This document shows, piece after piece, positions 36,764-46,732 of a stretch of 64,000 nt of DNA. Numbering within the stretch: position 1 is the stretch's first letter; every line of letters starts with the position of its first letter. Source of the DNA: Acinetobacter sp. TR3 (GTDB lineage: Bacteria; Pseudomonadota; Gammaproteobacteria; Pseudomonadales; Moraxellaceae); the NCBI RefSeq assembly GCF_027105055.1, contig NZ_CP114264.1, positions 1,240,001-1,304,000 of the forward strand. Direction: 5' to 3'. The translations under genes and the position numbers were made by a program. The notes beneath the pieces were generated by a model that made no database searches, was not told where the DNA came from, and was given only the letters and a program-made list of their open reading frames with translations.

Positions 36764-37330
36764 CTATTTTTTGAACGGTAAAATCAAAGAGTAGGCTCTT
36801 CCGATATAAGGTAATGAACGATATAAACCATTGGCAGGATCCCAATAGTCTTGTTGAAAAACAATTTGGCTAGAGGAGTTGATTTTGATTTCGCTTATGC
36901 CATACGATGCCATAGTTTTACTACGGCCAAACATTTTAAAATCATAAGCCATATACCAATGTATATAGGCTGAATCTTTTTGATAAGTGGCACTAATAAG
37001 TTTGACATTTACGTTACTCACATGCTCATTCATACCTGAAAAATGTTTTACCAAATCTTGTTTGTTCGAAAACTGGGATAAGGTGTCATTAATGTATAGG
37101 TCATTAGCATAAAGTTGGCTTGCATTTTTAATAAAACTTGGTGTTCCAAGTGTATTGAATGCTGAAGTAAAGCGCTTACCGATTTCAGCCGCTTGTTCTT
37201 GCGTCAAAGCAATGCCTGATATTTCTTTACTTGCTTTGGTATAGTCAGATGAATAGCTCGGTATACTTTTACACGAAGCTAAAGAGAATAAGGCTAATGT
37301 TGAAACGGCTAAAGTTCTGAGAAATGCCAT
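36764..37330 (-). CDS. NTF2/SnoaL-like lipoprotein
   Basis: A 188-residue protein beginning MAFLRTLAVSTLALFSLASC, a clear lipoprotein signal with lipid Cys20. The mature part has the cone-shaped NTF2-like pattern (ALTQEQAAEIGKRFTSAF..., LYINDTLSQFSNKQDLVKHF, VKLISATYQKDSAYIHWYMA), used to hold hydrophobic ligands or as isomerase. NTF2-family genes are common beside CFA/DUF1365 genes in gammaproteobacteria, supporting membership in the lipid cluster. The in-frame extension up to 37420 is rejected because it would bury the signal peptide. Confidence 0.75.
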   Translation of the reverse strand: MAFLRTLAVSTLALFSLASCKSIPSYSSDYTKASKEISGIALTQEQAAEIGKRFTSAFNTLGTPSFIKNASQLYANDLYINDTLSQFSNKQDLVKHFSGMNEHVSNVNVKLISATYQKDSAYIHWYMAYDFKMFGRSKTMASYGISEIKINSSSQIVFQQDYWDPANGLYRSLPYIGRAYSLILPFKK

Positions 37331-37453
37331 TTTTTTACACTCATTTGATTTTATATACAGCATAAAAGTAAAAGTGTGAATCTGTTGTGAACTGATTATT
37401 AAACCTAATACGTTATTCATAGCCTAAGAAAATAATTTTTTGCTTTATTCTTA

Positions 37454-37891
37454 TCAAATAACTTGACGCAAGTCGCCAGCAGTTTCAAGAAGTAAAGGTA
37501 AAATGTGAGTAATTAAATAATCTTTGGTTGTATGCATGGTTGGAGAAACAATATTTAACGCTGCAACAACATCTGCATTTGAGTCTTAAATTACACCTAG
37601 TTCATGTTCTTCACATGAGTAGCACCGATCCTGTTCTTTAATTTCATGTAATAGTGAAAGGAAAACTTCACTATCCGTATGCGTATATTTAATTAAACGT
37701 TTTAAAGGGTATTTTTCTAATCACTGTTTTTGTTCTTCAGCATTTAGATGTGCCAATAATATTTTACCTGCTGAAGTTGCATGTGCGGGAAGGCGATTAC
37801 CTAAATGTAATCCATAAGGATTGACTCGATCTGGTCCAAAACATTCTAAAATACTTAAACCTTTAGCGATGCCCGCAATATAGTCTTCATG
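37454..37891 (-). pseudogene. IclR-family regulator (PcaU/PobR-like), internally deleted and truncated
   Basis: Reading leftward from the IS boundary: HEDYIAGIAKGLSILECFG is the start of the IclR helix-turn-helix domain. It jumps after PDR straight to VNPYGLHLGNRLPAHATSAG, which belongs to the middle of the effector domain. Roughly 100 residues are missing although the frame is kept. Further on there are stops in frame (TGA after EEQKQ near 37721, TAA after ELGVI near 37590) before the family-like end ILPLLLETAGDLRQVI. The 5' end is cut by the IS5 copy. The gene is a clear wreck; its target genes are not adjacent. Confidence 0.85.
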
Positions 37892-38909
37892 GGCTTTGTT
37901 GCACAAAGGTTTGAAAGACAATGCTACCGTAATTGAGCTAAATTCAAGTCACAACTTGGGTATGAGGTCGACCAAATACTGTGAATTTATTCAAAACTGC
38001 TACACGTGCATAAATCTCATTCACCTGACTAGGAAAACTCCTTGCTGTTAATTTATCACCTAATAATTTGATGCAATGCATTTTGGTTTCCACTAAACTT
38101 CGATGATGATAACCAGACCATTTTTTCCAAAGTGACCTACCTAGCCGTTTGACTGTTTTTAATAATTCATTCCTCTCTCTAAATATCTCAATTTCTTATC
38201 TTTCCAAAGCTTTACATTCTTCCTAGGTGGAATGACTGCATGTGCATCTCAATCTAAAATGACTTGTCGGCAGTGCTTTGTGTCATAAGCACCATCTGTA
38301 TCGACTGAATCAATTCGTTCATCCAATGGAATTTGATCAAGCAAATCACCAAGCACCTGTGAATCACTCACATTGTTTGTTGTGAGCTGAAATGCTCGTA
38401 TTTGATATGAAGTTTGCGCCATTGGCGACGATATTCAGTTTGATGTTTCTTACGCTTCCATTCGCCTTCACCTAAAAATTTTAATCCTGTAGAGTCAATA
38501 AGTAGGTGTAATCCATCATGACTTTTCTGAGAGCTTATCGCAATATCAATATGCTTTTGTCGTCTACAGAGGGTGGAGTAATCTGGTGCTGTCCAATTCA
38601 AACCACGGCGTTTAATCAGACTTTGAGCAAAGCCAGTGACCATACGTAAAGAAAGACGGAATAGAGATTTGATCATTAAACAGCATTGAATCGCTGTATC
38701 GGAATAAGTTTGATTTCGTCCATGCTTGCCTTGTGGCTGTGCATACCATTGGTCTTAGGATCAAACCAGATTGAAATATTTCCTCGCTTGATTAAAGCTT
38801 GGTTATACGAGGACCAATTGGTTGTACGGTAGATTTTAGGAACAGGCTTCTTCATCTGGAAATTATATTGCTGAAGAAGCCTTCAAGAATAGCTTTGTGC
38901 AACAAAGCC
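37892..38909 (-). mobile_element. IS5-family element (IS903/IS17-like), full length but defective
   Basis: Terminal repeats GGCTTTGTTGCACAAA (left) and its near-complement ending CAACAAAGCC (right), 1,018 bp. The transposase reads leftwards but is broken: one fragment (38368-38676) carries the N-terminal part (WTAPDYSTLCRRQKHID, DSTGLKFLGEGEW), and the rest lies in other frames, with a deletion near 38400 relative to the remnant at 19295. Flanks CATG and TATT do not match, so the target duplication is lost. It truncates the IclR gene. Confidence 0.85.
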
Positions 38910-39032
38910 TATTTAGTATAATCATTTGATAAATATAAATTAATTTTGCTTATGAATCATTTAAATAATATTTGTTAATAACGATCTTTATATCACTTTA
39001 TATAAAGTAAAACATGATTCGATTGTATAAGC

Positions 39033-39044
39033 TTGTATATACAA
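39033..39044. promoter_or_regulatory. Palindromic HutC-like operator before hutC
   Basis: TTGTATATACAA is a perfect 12-bp palindrome 55 bp before the hutC start; a related CTATATACAA follows at about 39057-39066. The core TGTATATACAA recurs before hutU. HutC repressors bind TGTATNNACA-type sites, so autoregulation is likely. Confidence 0.75.
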
Positions 39045-39098
39045 ATTGGCGATAATCTATATACAATAGCTCAAAGTATTGTGTATGAGTTTTAGCCA

Positions 39099-39851
39099 AT
39101 GTCAAGAACATCCAAGCAAACCGATTTGGATTTATCACTCGGGGAAGACAGTCCTGTACCTTTGTACTTGCGTGTGAAACAAATGATTTCACAGAAAATC
39201 TACGAAGGCACATGGACAGTCAATAAAAAGATTCCATCCGAGAGTGAATTAGTCAACTTGCTTGGTTGCAGTCGTATGACAGTCAACCGCGCTTTGCGTG
39301 AGTTGACCAGTGAGGGCTTGCTAGTACGCATACAAGGTGTAGGTTCATTTGTTGCAGAAGGACAAGGACGCACAGCTTTATTTCATGTGAATAATATTGC
39401 CGAAGAGATTATCGCTCGAAATCATAAACATCGTGCAGAAGTATTGGTGTTGGAACAAATTCAAGCAAACACAGAACAAAGCCTATTAATGCAGATGCGT
39501 GAAGGGCAAAAGCTATTTCATTCGATTATTGTGCATTATGAAAATGATGTGCCTGTACAAATAGAAGATCGTTTAGTTGATCCAGTGTTGATACCTGATT
39601 ATTTAGCTCAAGACTTTACAGAGATTACGCCAAATGCTTATTTGATGTCAAAGGCACCTGTGACTGAGGGTGAGCATGTGGTTACGGCGATTTTAGCATC
39701 GGCTCAAGAATGTAAATGGTTGAAGATTAATAAGACAGAACCCTGCCTATTGATTCGCCGTCGTACATGGTCAAATAAACAACTGATTTCTAGTGCACGT
39801 TTGATTTATCCAGGTAGTCGTTATTATTTGGAAGGTAAATTTACGCAATGA
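39099..39851 (+). CDS. hutC: Histidine utilisation repressor HutC
   Basis: A 250-residue GntR/HutC-family regulator. The winged helix at about 22-90 reads PLYLRVKQMISQKI...SESELVNLLGCSRMTVNRALREL; the UTRA ligand domain follows and would bind urocanate, the inducer. It heads the hut locus and overlaps hutD by four bases (ATGA). The operator-like palindromes before both hutC and hutU have the same core, consistent with it repressing both units. The 3' neighbour and full length match the family. Confidence 0.93.
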   Translation: MSRTSKQTDLDLSLGEDSPVPLYLRVKQMISQKIYEGTWTVNKKIPSESELVNLLGCSRMTVNRALRELTSEGLLVRIQGVGSFVAEGQGRTALFHVNNIAEEIIARNHKHRAEVLVLEQIQANTEQSLLMQMREGQKLFHSIIVHYENDVPVQIEDRLVDPVLIPDYLAQDFTEITPNAYLMSKAPVTEGEHVVTAILASAQECKWLKINKTEPCLLIRRRTWSNKQLISSARLIYPGSRYYLEGKFTQ

Positions 39852-40429
39852 TTCAGCATCTAAGCTCAGCAGATTATAAATGCATGCTGTGGAAAAATGG
39901 TGCAGGCTATACAATTGAACTTGCTCGGAGTGAAGGGAGTAGCCTTGAGTTATTTGATTGGCGTATTTCCATGGCGGACGTCAAAACGTCTGGTTCGTTT
40001 TCCAAATTTGATGGTATGCAACGTTATTTGACGGTTTTGGAAGGTCAAGATATTTTGCTGAATATTGATCATCAAGTGAAGCATTTACAATATCTGGAAT
40101 CGATAAAGTTCAGTGGAGACAGTCAGGTTAGTTGTGAATTGCCCAATGGAAAGATTCGAGACTTTAATCTGATATATGATGCTAAAAAATTTCATGCAGA
40201 TTATGAATGGATGTTCGAGTCTACTGCTTCTGAATTAAAGAGTTCTGCTGATTTAATTTTTGTTTTTAATCAAAGTTTAGAACCTTTAGAAATTAAAATA
40301 AATGAATCTATTTTCTATCTGGAGCATCAAGAAAGTTTAATTATAAAAGATCGGGATTACTTGAAAAGTATTTCTTTTGGTAAGCAGGATAAAAAACAAG
40401 TTTGTGCGATTCGACTCACGAAAATTTAA
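39848..40429 (+). CDS. hutD: HutD cupin protein
   Basis: A 193-residue HutD-family protein: LSSADYKCMLWKNGAGYTIELA at the N-terminus and DWRISMADVKTSGSFSKFDGMQRYLTVLEG are the typical cupin strands. In Pseudomonas HutD limits over-induction of the hut genes, probably by binding a pathway intermediate; it is not an enzyme of the route. Its start overlaps the hutC stop, so the two are co-translated. A strong terminator follows, which separates hutCD from the catabolic operon. Confidence 0.9.
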   Translation: MIQHLSSADYKCMLWKNGAGYTIELARSEGSSLELFDWRISMADVKTSGSFSKFDGMQRYLTVLEGQDILLNIDHQVKHLQYLESIKFSGDSQVSCELPNGKIRDFNLIYDAKKFHADYEWMFESTASELKSSADLIFVFNQSLEPLEIKINESIFYLEHQESLIIKDRDYLKSISFGKQDKKQVCAIRLTKI

Positions 40430-40447
40430 ATAATTAACACTTTTTTG

Positions 40448-40481
40448 AAACCCATACAATTTTTAGTTGTATGGGTTTTTT
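40448..40481 (+). terminator. Terminator after hutCD
   Basis: AAACCCATACAA pairs with TTGTATGGGTTT over a 7-base loop, then TTT. It lies 18 bp after the hutD stop. Confidence 0.88.
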
Positions 40482-40588
40482 ATGGTCTTAATAAAAATAA
40501 ATCAATTTATTTCATATGTTTAAAATTTATTTTCATAAATGGAATGAAATGCATCTTTTCAAGATAAAAGATTTGTGTAGTATATAGA

Positions 40589-40598
40589 TGTATATACA
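40589..40598. promoter_or_regulatory. HutC-like operator before hutU
   Basis: TGTATATACA, a 10-bp palindrome sharing the core of the site before hutC, lies 70 bp before the hutU start in the expected promoter region (TATATAGATG just upstream). Confidence 0.7.
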
Positions 40599-40668
40599 AG
40601 TTAATACATTGCTATACGTTAAAAGCAGTTTAATTTGCGGTTCAAATCTCAAAGGAAGGAGTCCGATT

Positions 40669-42345
40669 GTGACTACAATGACAACAAAATTTCGTGACGT
40701 AGAAATTCGCGCACCACGTGGTACACAACTGAATGCAAAAAGTTGGTTAACTGAAGCGCCGTTACGCATGCTGATGAATAATCTTGACCCTGATGTGGCA
40801 GAAAATCCAAAAGAACTCGTTGTTTATGGTGGGATCGGTCGTGCTGCACGTAACTGGGAATGCTTTGATAAAATTGTTGAAACTTTAAAAAACTTAGAAG
40901 CGGATGAAACCTTGTTGGTTCAATCAGGTAAACCTGTTGGTGTATTCAAAACCCATAAAGATGCGCCACGTGTTTTGATTGCAAACTCGAACTTAGTTCC
41001 ACATTGGGCGAATTGGGAACACTTCAATGAGCTAGATGCAAAAGGTTTGGCAATGTACGGTCAAATGACAGCAGGTTCTTGGATCTACATTGGTAGCCAA
41101 GGCATTGTACAAGGTACATATGAAACTTTTGTTGAAGCAGGTCGTCAACATTACAACGGTGATTTAACAGGTCGTTGGGTACTGACTGCTGGCTTAGGTG
41201 GTATGGGCGGTGCTCAACCATTAGCAGCAACATTGGCTGGTGCATGTTCATTGAATATCGAATGCCAACAAACCAGTATCGATTTCCGTTTACGCACACG
41301 TTATGTTGATGAACAAGCGACTGATTTGGATGATGCATTAGCACGTATTGAAAAATACACCAAAGAAGGTAAAGCAGTTTCGATCGCTTTACATGGTAAT
41401 GCAGCAGAAATTTTACCTGAATTAGTTCGTCGTGGTGTACGTCCTGATATGGTCACTGACCAAACCAGCGCACATGATCCACTTAATGGTTATTTGCCAG
41501 TGGGTTGGACATGGGAAGAATACCGTGAGCGTGCTAAAACTGAACCAGAAGTTGTGGTGAAAGCCGCTAAACAATCTATGGCAAAGCATGTTCAAGCGAT
41601 GCTTGATTTCCAAAAAATGGGTGTGCCAACATTTGACTATGGCAACAACATTCGTCAAATGGCACAAGAAGAAGGTGTTGCGAACGCTTTTGATTTCCCA
41701 GGTTTCGTACCTGCTTATATTCGCCCATTGTTCTGTCGCGGTGTAGGACCATTCCGTTGGGTTGCACTTTCAGGTGATCCAGAAGATATCTATAAAACAG
41801 ATGCAAAAGTAAAAGAATTAATCCCTGATGATGAACATTTACATCGTTGGTTAGATATGGCACGTGAACGGATTAGCTTCCAAGGCTTACCAGCACGTAT
41901 TTGTTGGGTCGGTTTAGGTCTACGTGCCAAACTTGGTTTGGCTTTTAATGAAATGGTTCGTAGTGGTGAGCTTTCTGCACCGATTGTCATTGGTCGTGAT
42001 CATTTAGATTCAGGTTCGGTATCAAGTCCAAATCGTGAAACAGAAGCAATGCAAGATGGTTCAGATGCAGTATCAGATTGGCCATTATTAAATGCGCTCT
42101 TGAATACAGCAGGTGGTGCAACTTGGGTTTCTTTACATCACGGTGGTGGTGTTGGTATGGGCTTCTCGCAACACTCAGGTGTCGTGATTGTATGTGATGG
42201 TACAGATGAAGCGGCAGCACGTATCGCTCGTGTATTGACCAATGACCCTGCAACAGGGGTGATGCGTCATGCCGATGCGGGCTATGACATTGCGATTGAT
42301 TGTGCCAAAGAGCAAGGCTTGAACTTGCCGATGATCACACAATAA
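40669..42345 (+). CDS. hutU: Urocanate hydratase
   Basis: A 558-residue NAD+-dependent urocanase that converts urocanate to imidazolone propionate, the second step of histidine breakdown. Conserved blocks are [44 protein letters not shown] (NAD binding), [15 protein letters not shown] and the C-terminal [17 protein letters not shown]. Length is as expected (about 557). The GTG at 40669 lies 7 bp after GGAAGGAG and is preferred; an ATG at 40678 is the alternative. It is the first gene of the hutUHTIG-gdhA unit. Confidence 0.96.
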   Translation: MTTMTTKFRDVEIRAPRGTQLNAKSWLTEAPLRMLMNNLDPDVAENPKELVVYGGIGRAARNWECFDKIVETLKNLEADETLLVQSGKPVGVFKTHKDAPRVLIANSNLVPHWANWEHFNELDAKGLAMYGQMTAGSWIYIGSQGIVQGTYETFVEAGRQHYNGDLTGRWVLTAGLGGMGGAQPLAATLAGACSLNIECQQTSIDFRLRTRYVDEQATDLDDALARIEKYTKEGKAVSIALHGNAAEILPELVRRGVRPDMVTDQTSAHDPLNGYLPVGWTWEEYRERAKTEPEVVVKAAKQSMAKHVQAMLDFQKMGVPTFDYGNNIRQMAQEEGVANAFDFPGFVPAYIRPLFCRGVGPFRWVALSGDPEDIYKTDAKVKELIPDDEHLHRWLDMARERISFQGLPARICWVGLGLRAKLGLAFNEMVRSGELSAPIVIGRDHLDSGSVSSPNRETEAMQDGSDAVSDWPLLNALLNTAGGATWVSLHHGGGVGMGFSQHSGVVIVCDGTDEAAARIARVLTNDPATGVMRHADAGYDIAIDCAKEQGLNLPMITQ

Positions 42346-42358
42346 ACAGACAAGGACA

Positions 42359-42396
42359 TTACGATGCTTTTTGCAATTGTGTAAGCGGCATCGTAA
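42359..42396. other. Intercistronic hairpin between hutU and hutH
   Basis: Perfect 9-bp stem TTACGATGC / GCATCGTAA (42359-42367, 42388-42396) with a 20-base loop and no T run. It probably affects mRNA stability or processing rather than termination. Confidence 0.6.
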
Positions 42397-42429
42397 GCGA
42401 ACAATATAGTGCAAAACAGGACGCCAATA

Positions 42430-43968
42430 ATGGAACTTCTAATTCAACCCGGCAAACTTAGCCTAGCAGATCTGCGCCACGCTTATTTAAATCCAATCCA
42501 AGTCAAACTCGATGAAAGTGCATCAGCAGGTATTAATGCCAGTGTTGCATGTGTCGAAAAAATAGTAAATGAAGGTCGTACTGCTTACGGGATTAATACA
42601 GGTTTTGGTTTGCTCGCTTCAACTAAAATTGCACCAGAAGATTTAGAACAATTACAACGTTCTTTGGTACTTTCACATGCCGCAGGTGTTGGTGAGCCAT
42701 TAGATGATGCAATGGTGCGTTTAATCATGTTGCTCAAAGCAAACAGCTTGGCGCGTGGCTTCTCTGGTATTCGCCGTAAAGTGATTGATGCCATTCTTGC
42801 GTTGATCAACGCAGAAGTCTATCCACATATTCCACTGAAAGGTTCGGTGGGAGCTTCGGGTGACTTGGCACCACTTGCACATATGTCTTTAGTGTTATTG
42901 GGTGAAAGTAAAGCACGTTATAAAGGTGAATGGTTGCCAGCAGTAGAGGCGCTTAAAATCGCAGGTTTAGAGCCAATCTCTCTAGCAGCTAAAGAAGGTT
43001 TAGCACTGTTAAATGGTACGCAAGTTTCCACTGCATATGCTTTACGTGGTTTATTTGAAGCTGAAGATTTATTCGCTGCTGCAACGGTTTGCGGTGGTTT
43101 AAGCGTTGAGGCAATGTTAGGTTCTCGTGCACCATTTGATGCGCGTGTGCATGAAGTTCGTGGTCAACGTGGTCAAATTGATGTGGCTGCTGCATATCGT
43201 GACTTACTGACTGATTCAAGTGAAATTGCACATTCACATGAAGATTGCAGCAAGGTTCAAGACCCATACTCACTGCGTTGCCAACCTCAGGTGATGGGTG
43301 CTTGCTTGACTCAAATTCGTCAAGCAGCAGAAGTGTTGGAAATCGAATCAAATGCGGTATCCGATAACCCATTGGTATTTGCAGCGGAAGGCGATGTGAT
43401 TTCAGGTGGTAATTTCCATGCTGAACCTGTTGCGATGGCGGCAGATAATTTGGCACTGGCAATTGCAGAAATCGGTTCACTCTCTGAACGCCGTATTTCG
43501 ATGATGATGGATCGCCATATGTCACAACTTCCGCCATTTTTAGTTGCCAATGGTGGGGTCAATTCTGGATTTATGATCGCTCAAGTAACTGCCGCAGCTT
43601 TGGCAAGTGACAACAAAGCTTTAGCACATCCTGCAAGTATTGACAGTTTACCAACATCAGCAAACCAAGAAGACCATGTTTCTATGGCACCAAATGCGGG
43701 TAAGCGTTTGTGGTATATGGCTGATAACGTTCGTGGCATTCTTGCTGTGGAATGGTTAGGAGCATGTCAAGGTCTTGATTTCCGTGAAGGTTTAAAAAGC
43801 TCGCCAAAACTTGAACGTGCGCGTAAAGCATTGCGTGACCAAGTGCCGTATTACAGTGAAGATCGTTTCTTCGCTCCTGATATCGAACAAGCCAGTGAAT
43901 TACTCGCAAGTGGTTGTTTGAATGAATTACTCATTCCAAATCTATTGCCAAGCCTATCTAACGCGTAA
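42430..43968 (+). CDS. hutH: Histidine ammonia-lyase
   Basis: A 512-residue enzyme that deaminates histidine to urocanate, the first step of the pathway. The Ala-Ser-Gly triplet that forms the MIO electrophile is at 142-144 in [14 protein letters not shown]. Other signature blocks are [25 protein letters not shown] and DNPLVF. Length (about 510) fits. The ATG at 42430 gives [12 protein letters not shown], the usual start; the frame upstream to 42409 has no support. Long opposite-strand frames inside it are composition artefacts. Confidence 0.96.
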   Translation: MELLIQPGKLSLADLRHAYLNPIQVKLDESASAGINASVACVEKIVNEGRTAYGINTGFGLLASTKIAPEDLEQLQRSLVLSHAAGVGEPLDDAMVRLIMLLKANSLARGFSGIRRKVIDAILALINAEVYPHIPLKGSVGASGDLAPLAHMSLVLLGESKARYKGEWLPAVEALKIAGLEPISLAAKEGLALLNGTQVSTAYALRGLFEAEDLFAAATVCGGLSVEAMLGSRAPFDARVHEVRGQRGQIDVAAAYRDLLTDSSEIAHSHEDCSKVQDPYSLRCQPQVMGACLTQIRQAAEVLEIESNAVSDNPLVFAAEGDVISGGNFHAEPVAMAADNLALAIAEIGSLSERRISMMMDRHMSQLPPFLVANGGVNSGFMIAQVTAAALASDNKALAHPASIDSLPTSANQEDHVSMAPNAGKRLWYMADNVRGILAVEWLGACQGLDFREGLKSSPKLERARKALRDQVPYYSEDRFFAPDIEQASELLASGCLNELLIPNLLPSLSNA

Positions 43969-43977
43969 TCAGGATAA

Positions 43978-43996
43978 CGGTCACATGGAGTGACCG
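43978..43996. other. Intercistronic hairpin between hutH and hutT
   Basis: Perfect 7-bp stem CGGTCAC / GTGACCG with a 5-base loop, 10 bp after the hutH stop and without a T run. Confidence 0.55.
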
Positions 43997-44032
43997 ACTC
44001 TAACTATATTTCCTCAAGGATTGGAGATAATA

Positions 44033-45445
44033 ATGTCACAACACTCCACTTTACAGCGGGGATTAAACACCCGTCACATCCGTTTCTTAGCATTAGGTTC
44101 AGCAATAGGAACGGGACTTTTTTACGGTTCAGCAACAGCCATTAAAATGGCAGGTCCATCAGTTTTGCTCGCATATATTGTTGCAGGGATTGCAATTTAT
44201 ATCGTGATGCGCGCATTAGGTGAGATGGCGGTTCAAAATCCAGTTTCAGGCTCTTTCAGTCACTACGCTTCACAGTACATTGGACCACTTGCTGGTTTTA
44301 CCACAGGCTGGACCTACGTTTTTGAGATGATCATTGTTGCGTTGGCTGACGTAACTGCTTTTGGAATCTATATGGGATTTTGGTATCCCGATGTTCCTCG
44401 ATGGATTTGGATTCTGTCACTGATCATGTTCTTAGGTGCAATTAACCTCATTCATGTCAAAGTTTTTGGCGAGCTAGAGTTCTGGCTTTCAATCGTAAAA
44501 GTGACCGCGATTGTTGCCATGATTTTGGGTGGCTTAGGGCTGATGATTTATGGTTTCAATGCCGATCAAGCAGGTTTCACAACAGGTATTCAAAACTTAT
44601 GGATTCATGAAGGTTTTATGCCAAATGGTATTGCAGGTTTGATTGCTTGTTTATCTGTAGTTGTATTTGCTTTCGGTGGTATCGAGATTATCGGGATTAC
44701 TGCGGGTGAATCTAAAGATCCAAAGACCTCTATTCCGAAGGCAATTAACGCTGTTCCAGTCCGTATTTTGCTCTTCTATGTCTTGACGATCTTTGTATTA
44801 ATGTCGATTTTTCCTTGGAATCAGATTGGTAGTCAAGGTAGCCCATTTGTACAAATTTTTGAAAATCTAGGTATTGGTTCTGCTGCAACAGTTTTAAATA
44901 TTGTGGTGATCACTGCGGCAGTTTCTGCGATTAATAGTGATGTATTTGGTGCAGGGCGTATGTTGTTTGGTATGTCGAGCCGTGGACAAGCACCGCAAGT
45001 GTTTCAAAAAATCTCTAAAAATGGTGTACCGTGGATGACAGTCGTGGTTATGGCTGGAGTCTTACTTATCGGTGTGGTTCTCAACTATTTAATTCCAGAA
45101 AATGTATTCCTTATCATTGCGTCAATTGCAACTTTTGCAACGGTTTGGGTATGGTTGATGATCTTACTTTCACAAGTTGCGATGCGACGTAAGTTGTCTA
45201 AAGAACAGATTAAAGCACTTGATTTTCCTGTGATCGGTTGGCCGTATGCTCCTGCATTTGCCATTGCATTCATGCTGTTTATTTTGGCAATGATGGGTTA
45301 TTTCCCTGACTCAAGACCAGCACTGTATGTTGGTGTTGGATGGCTAGTTTTACTGTGTATTGCATACAATATTTGGGTTAAACCAAAACAAGATGCAATT
45401 AAGGTTGATGAGGATTTACCACAAAATTTCAAAATGGAAAGCTAA
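44033..45445 (+). CDS. hutT: Histidine permease HutT (APC family)
   Basis: A 470-residue amino-acid/proton symporter with 12 helices. The APC signature at the start reads [26 protein letters not shown], and [16 protein letters not shown] is the helix-6 substrate region. It lies between hutH and hutI, the usual place of the histidine transporter in Pseudomonas and Acinetobacter hut operons. Related ProY permeases carry proline, so substrate is assigned by context. The ATG at 44033 follows AAGGATTGGAG. Confidence 0.9.
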   Translation: MSQHSTLQRGLNTRHIRFLALGSAIGTGLFYGSATAIKMAGPSVLLAYIVAGIAIYIVMRALGEMAVQNPVSGSFSHYASQYIGPLAGFTTGWTYVFEMIIVALADVTAFGIYMGFWYPDVPRWIWILSLIMFLGAINLIHVKVFGELEFWLSIVKVTAIVAMILGGLGLMIYGFNADQAGFTTGIQNLWIHEGFMPNGIAGLIACLSVVVFAFGGIEIIGITAGESKDPKTSIPKAINAVPVRILLFYVLTIFVLMSIFPWNQIGSQGSPFVQIFENLGIGSAATVLNIVVITAAVSAINSDVFGAGRMLFGMSSRGQAPQVFQKISKNGVPWMTVVVMAGVLLIGVVLNYLIPENVFLIIASIATFATVWVWLMILLSQVAMRRKLSKEQIKALDFPVIGWPYAPAFAIAFMLFILAMMGYFPDSRPALYVGVGWLVLLCIAYNIWVKPKQDAIKVDEDLPQNFKMES

Positions 45446-45454
45446 TAACCCAAC

Positions 45455-45481
45455 TGTTCAAGAGCGCATAGCTCTTGGACA
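45455..45481. other. Intercistronic hairpin between hutT and hutI
   Basis: TGTTCAAGAGC pairs with GCTCTTGGACA (one G-T pair) with a 5-base loop; no T run follows, and the hutI ribosome-binding site GGGAGATGA begins immediately after. Confidence 0.6.
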
Positions 45482-45496
45482 GGGAGATGATCTGAA

Positions 45497-46702
45497 ATGA
45501 AAAAGCTTTGGAAAAACTGTCATATCGCTACTATGCAGGATGGGAAATACAACAGTATTGAACATGCTGCTTTAGTGACATTTGGACAGCATATTCATTG
45601 GATTGGTCGTGAAAGTGATATTCCAAATGATAATTATGCTGAAACCATTGATTTGAATGGGGCATGGTTAACACCCGGTTTGATTGATTGCCATACGCAT
45701 AGTGTGTTTGGTGGAAATCGTAGTGTTGAGTTTGAGCAACGTTTGCAGGGTGTCAGCTATGCAGAGATTGCAGCAAGTGGTGGCGGGATTGCCAGTACTG
45801 TGCGTGCTACCCGTGAAGCGAGTGAAGAACAATTACTCGCATCGGCTTTAAAACGTATTCGTTGTTTGCTTAAAGATGGTGTTACCACCATTGAAATTAA
45901 GTCTGGTTATGGTCTGGACTATGTCAATGAACGAAAAATGTTACGTGTGATTCGTCAAATTGCAAATATTTTGCCAATGACTGTACGCAGTACATGCTTA
46001 GCAGCGCATGCATTACCTCCTGAATATAAAGGTCAAAATGATGCCTATGTCGATCATATTTGTACAGAAATGTTGCCCAAATTGCATCAGGAAGGGTTAG
46101 TGGATGCGGTCGATGCATTTTGTGAGTATTTAGCATTTTCACCTGCGCAAGTTGAACGTATATTTAGAACAGCACATGCACTCAATCTCCCCGTTAAATT
46201 GCATGCAGAACAACTGTCTTCTCTAGGTGGTTCTAGTTTGGCTGCACGTTATTACGCTTTATCTGCTGATCATTTAGAATTTATGACTGAAGACGATGTC
46301 AAAGCAATGGCTAGCTCAGGAACAGTTGCAGTGTTATTACCTGGTGCATTCTATTTCTTGAGAGAGACTAAATATCCACCATTAGACAGTTTGCATCAAC
46401 ATGGTGTTCGGATTGCGTTGTCGAGTGACTTGAATCCAGGAACTTCTCCAGCATTGTCTTTACGTTTGATGATGAATATGGGAAGTACCTTATTTCGCTT
46501 AACACCCGAACAAACATTGGCAGGCGTAACCATTCACGCGGCACATGCTTTAGGGCTACAAGATTCACATGGCAGTTTAGAAGTAGGCAAAGTTGCTGAC
46601 TTTATTGCTTGGGAAATTGAACATCCATCTGAGATTGTGTATTGGCTCGGTGGAGATTTACCTAAACGTATTATTCAGCATGGCAATGAAATTTTTGTGT
46701 AG
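45497..46702 (+). CDS. hutI: Imidazolonepropionase
   Basis: A 401-residue amidohydrolase that opens imidazolone propionate to formiminoglutamate, the third step. Metal ligands are visible in [10 protein letters not shown] (near 70) and [12 protein letters not shown] (near 237), with the Asp in [13 protein letters not shown] (near 315). Length and the N-terminal WKNCHIATM strand fit the family. It starts 15 bp after the intercistronic hairpin. Conversion of the product onward is by HutG, next in the operon. Confidence 0.95.
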   Translation: MKKLWKNCHIATMQDGKYNSIEHAALVTFGQHIHWIGRESDIPNDNYAETIDLNGAWLTPGLIDCHTHSVFGGNRSVEFEQRLQGVSYAEIAASGGGIASTVRATREASEEQLLASALKRIRCLLKDGVTTIEIKSGYGLDYVNERKMLRVIRQIANILPMTVRSTCLAAHALPPEYKGQNDAYVDHICTEMLPKLHQEGLVDAVDAFCEYLAFSPAQVERIFRTAHALNLPVKLHAEQLSSLGGSSLAARYYALSADHLEFMTEDDVKAMASSGTVAVLLPGAFYFLRETKYPPLDSLHQHGVRIALSSDLNPGTSPALSLRLMMNMGSTLFRLTPEQTLAGVTIHAAHALGLQDSHGSLEVGKVADFIAWEIEHPSEIVYWLGGDLPKRIIQHGNEIFV

Positions 46703-46732
46703 TGCGAACAGTTTTAATTAGTGATATTGAAT

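Noticed and set aside
37721..37921. ORF of 66 codons starting in the IS5 left end
   Set aside because: The first ten codons come from the IS; the remainder is part of the IclR pseudogene.
41024..43909. Several long minus-strand frames opposite hutU and hutH
   Set aside because: They lie wholly inside strongly conserved genes, have no ribosome sites and show His/Leu-rich composition typical of antisense shadows.
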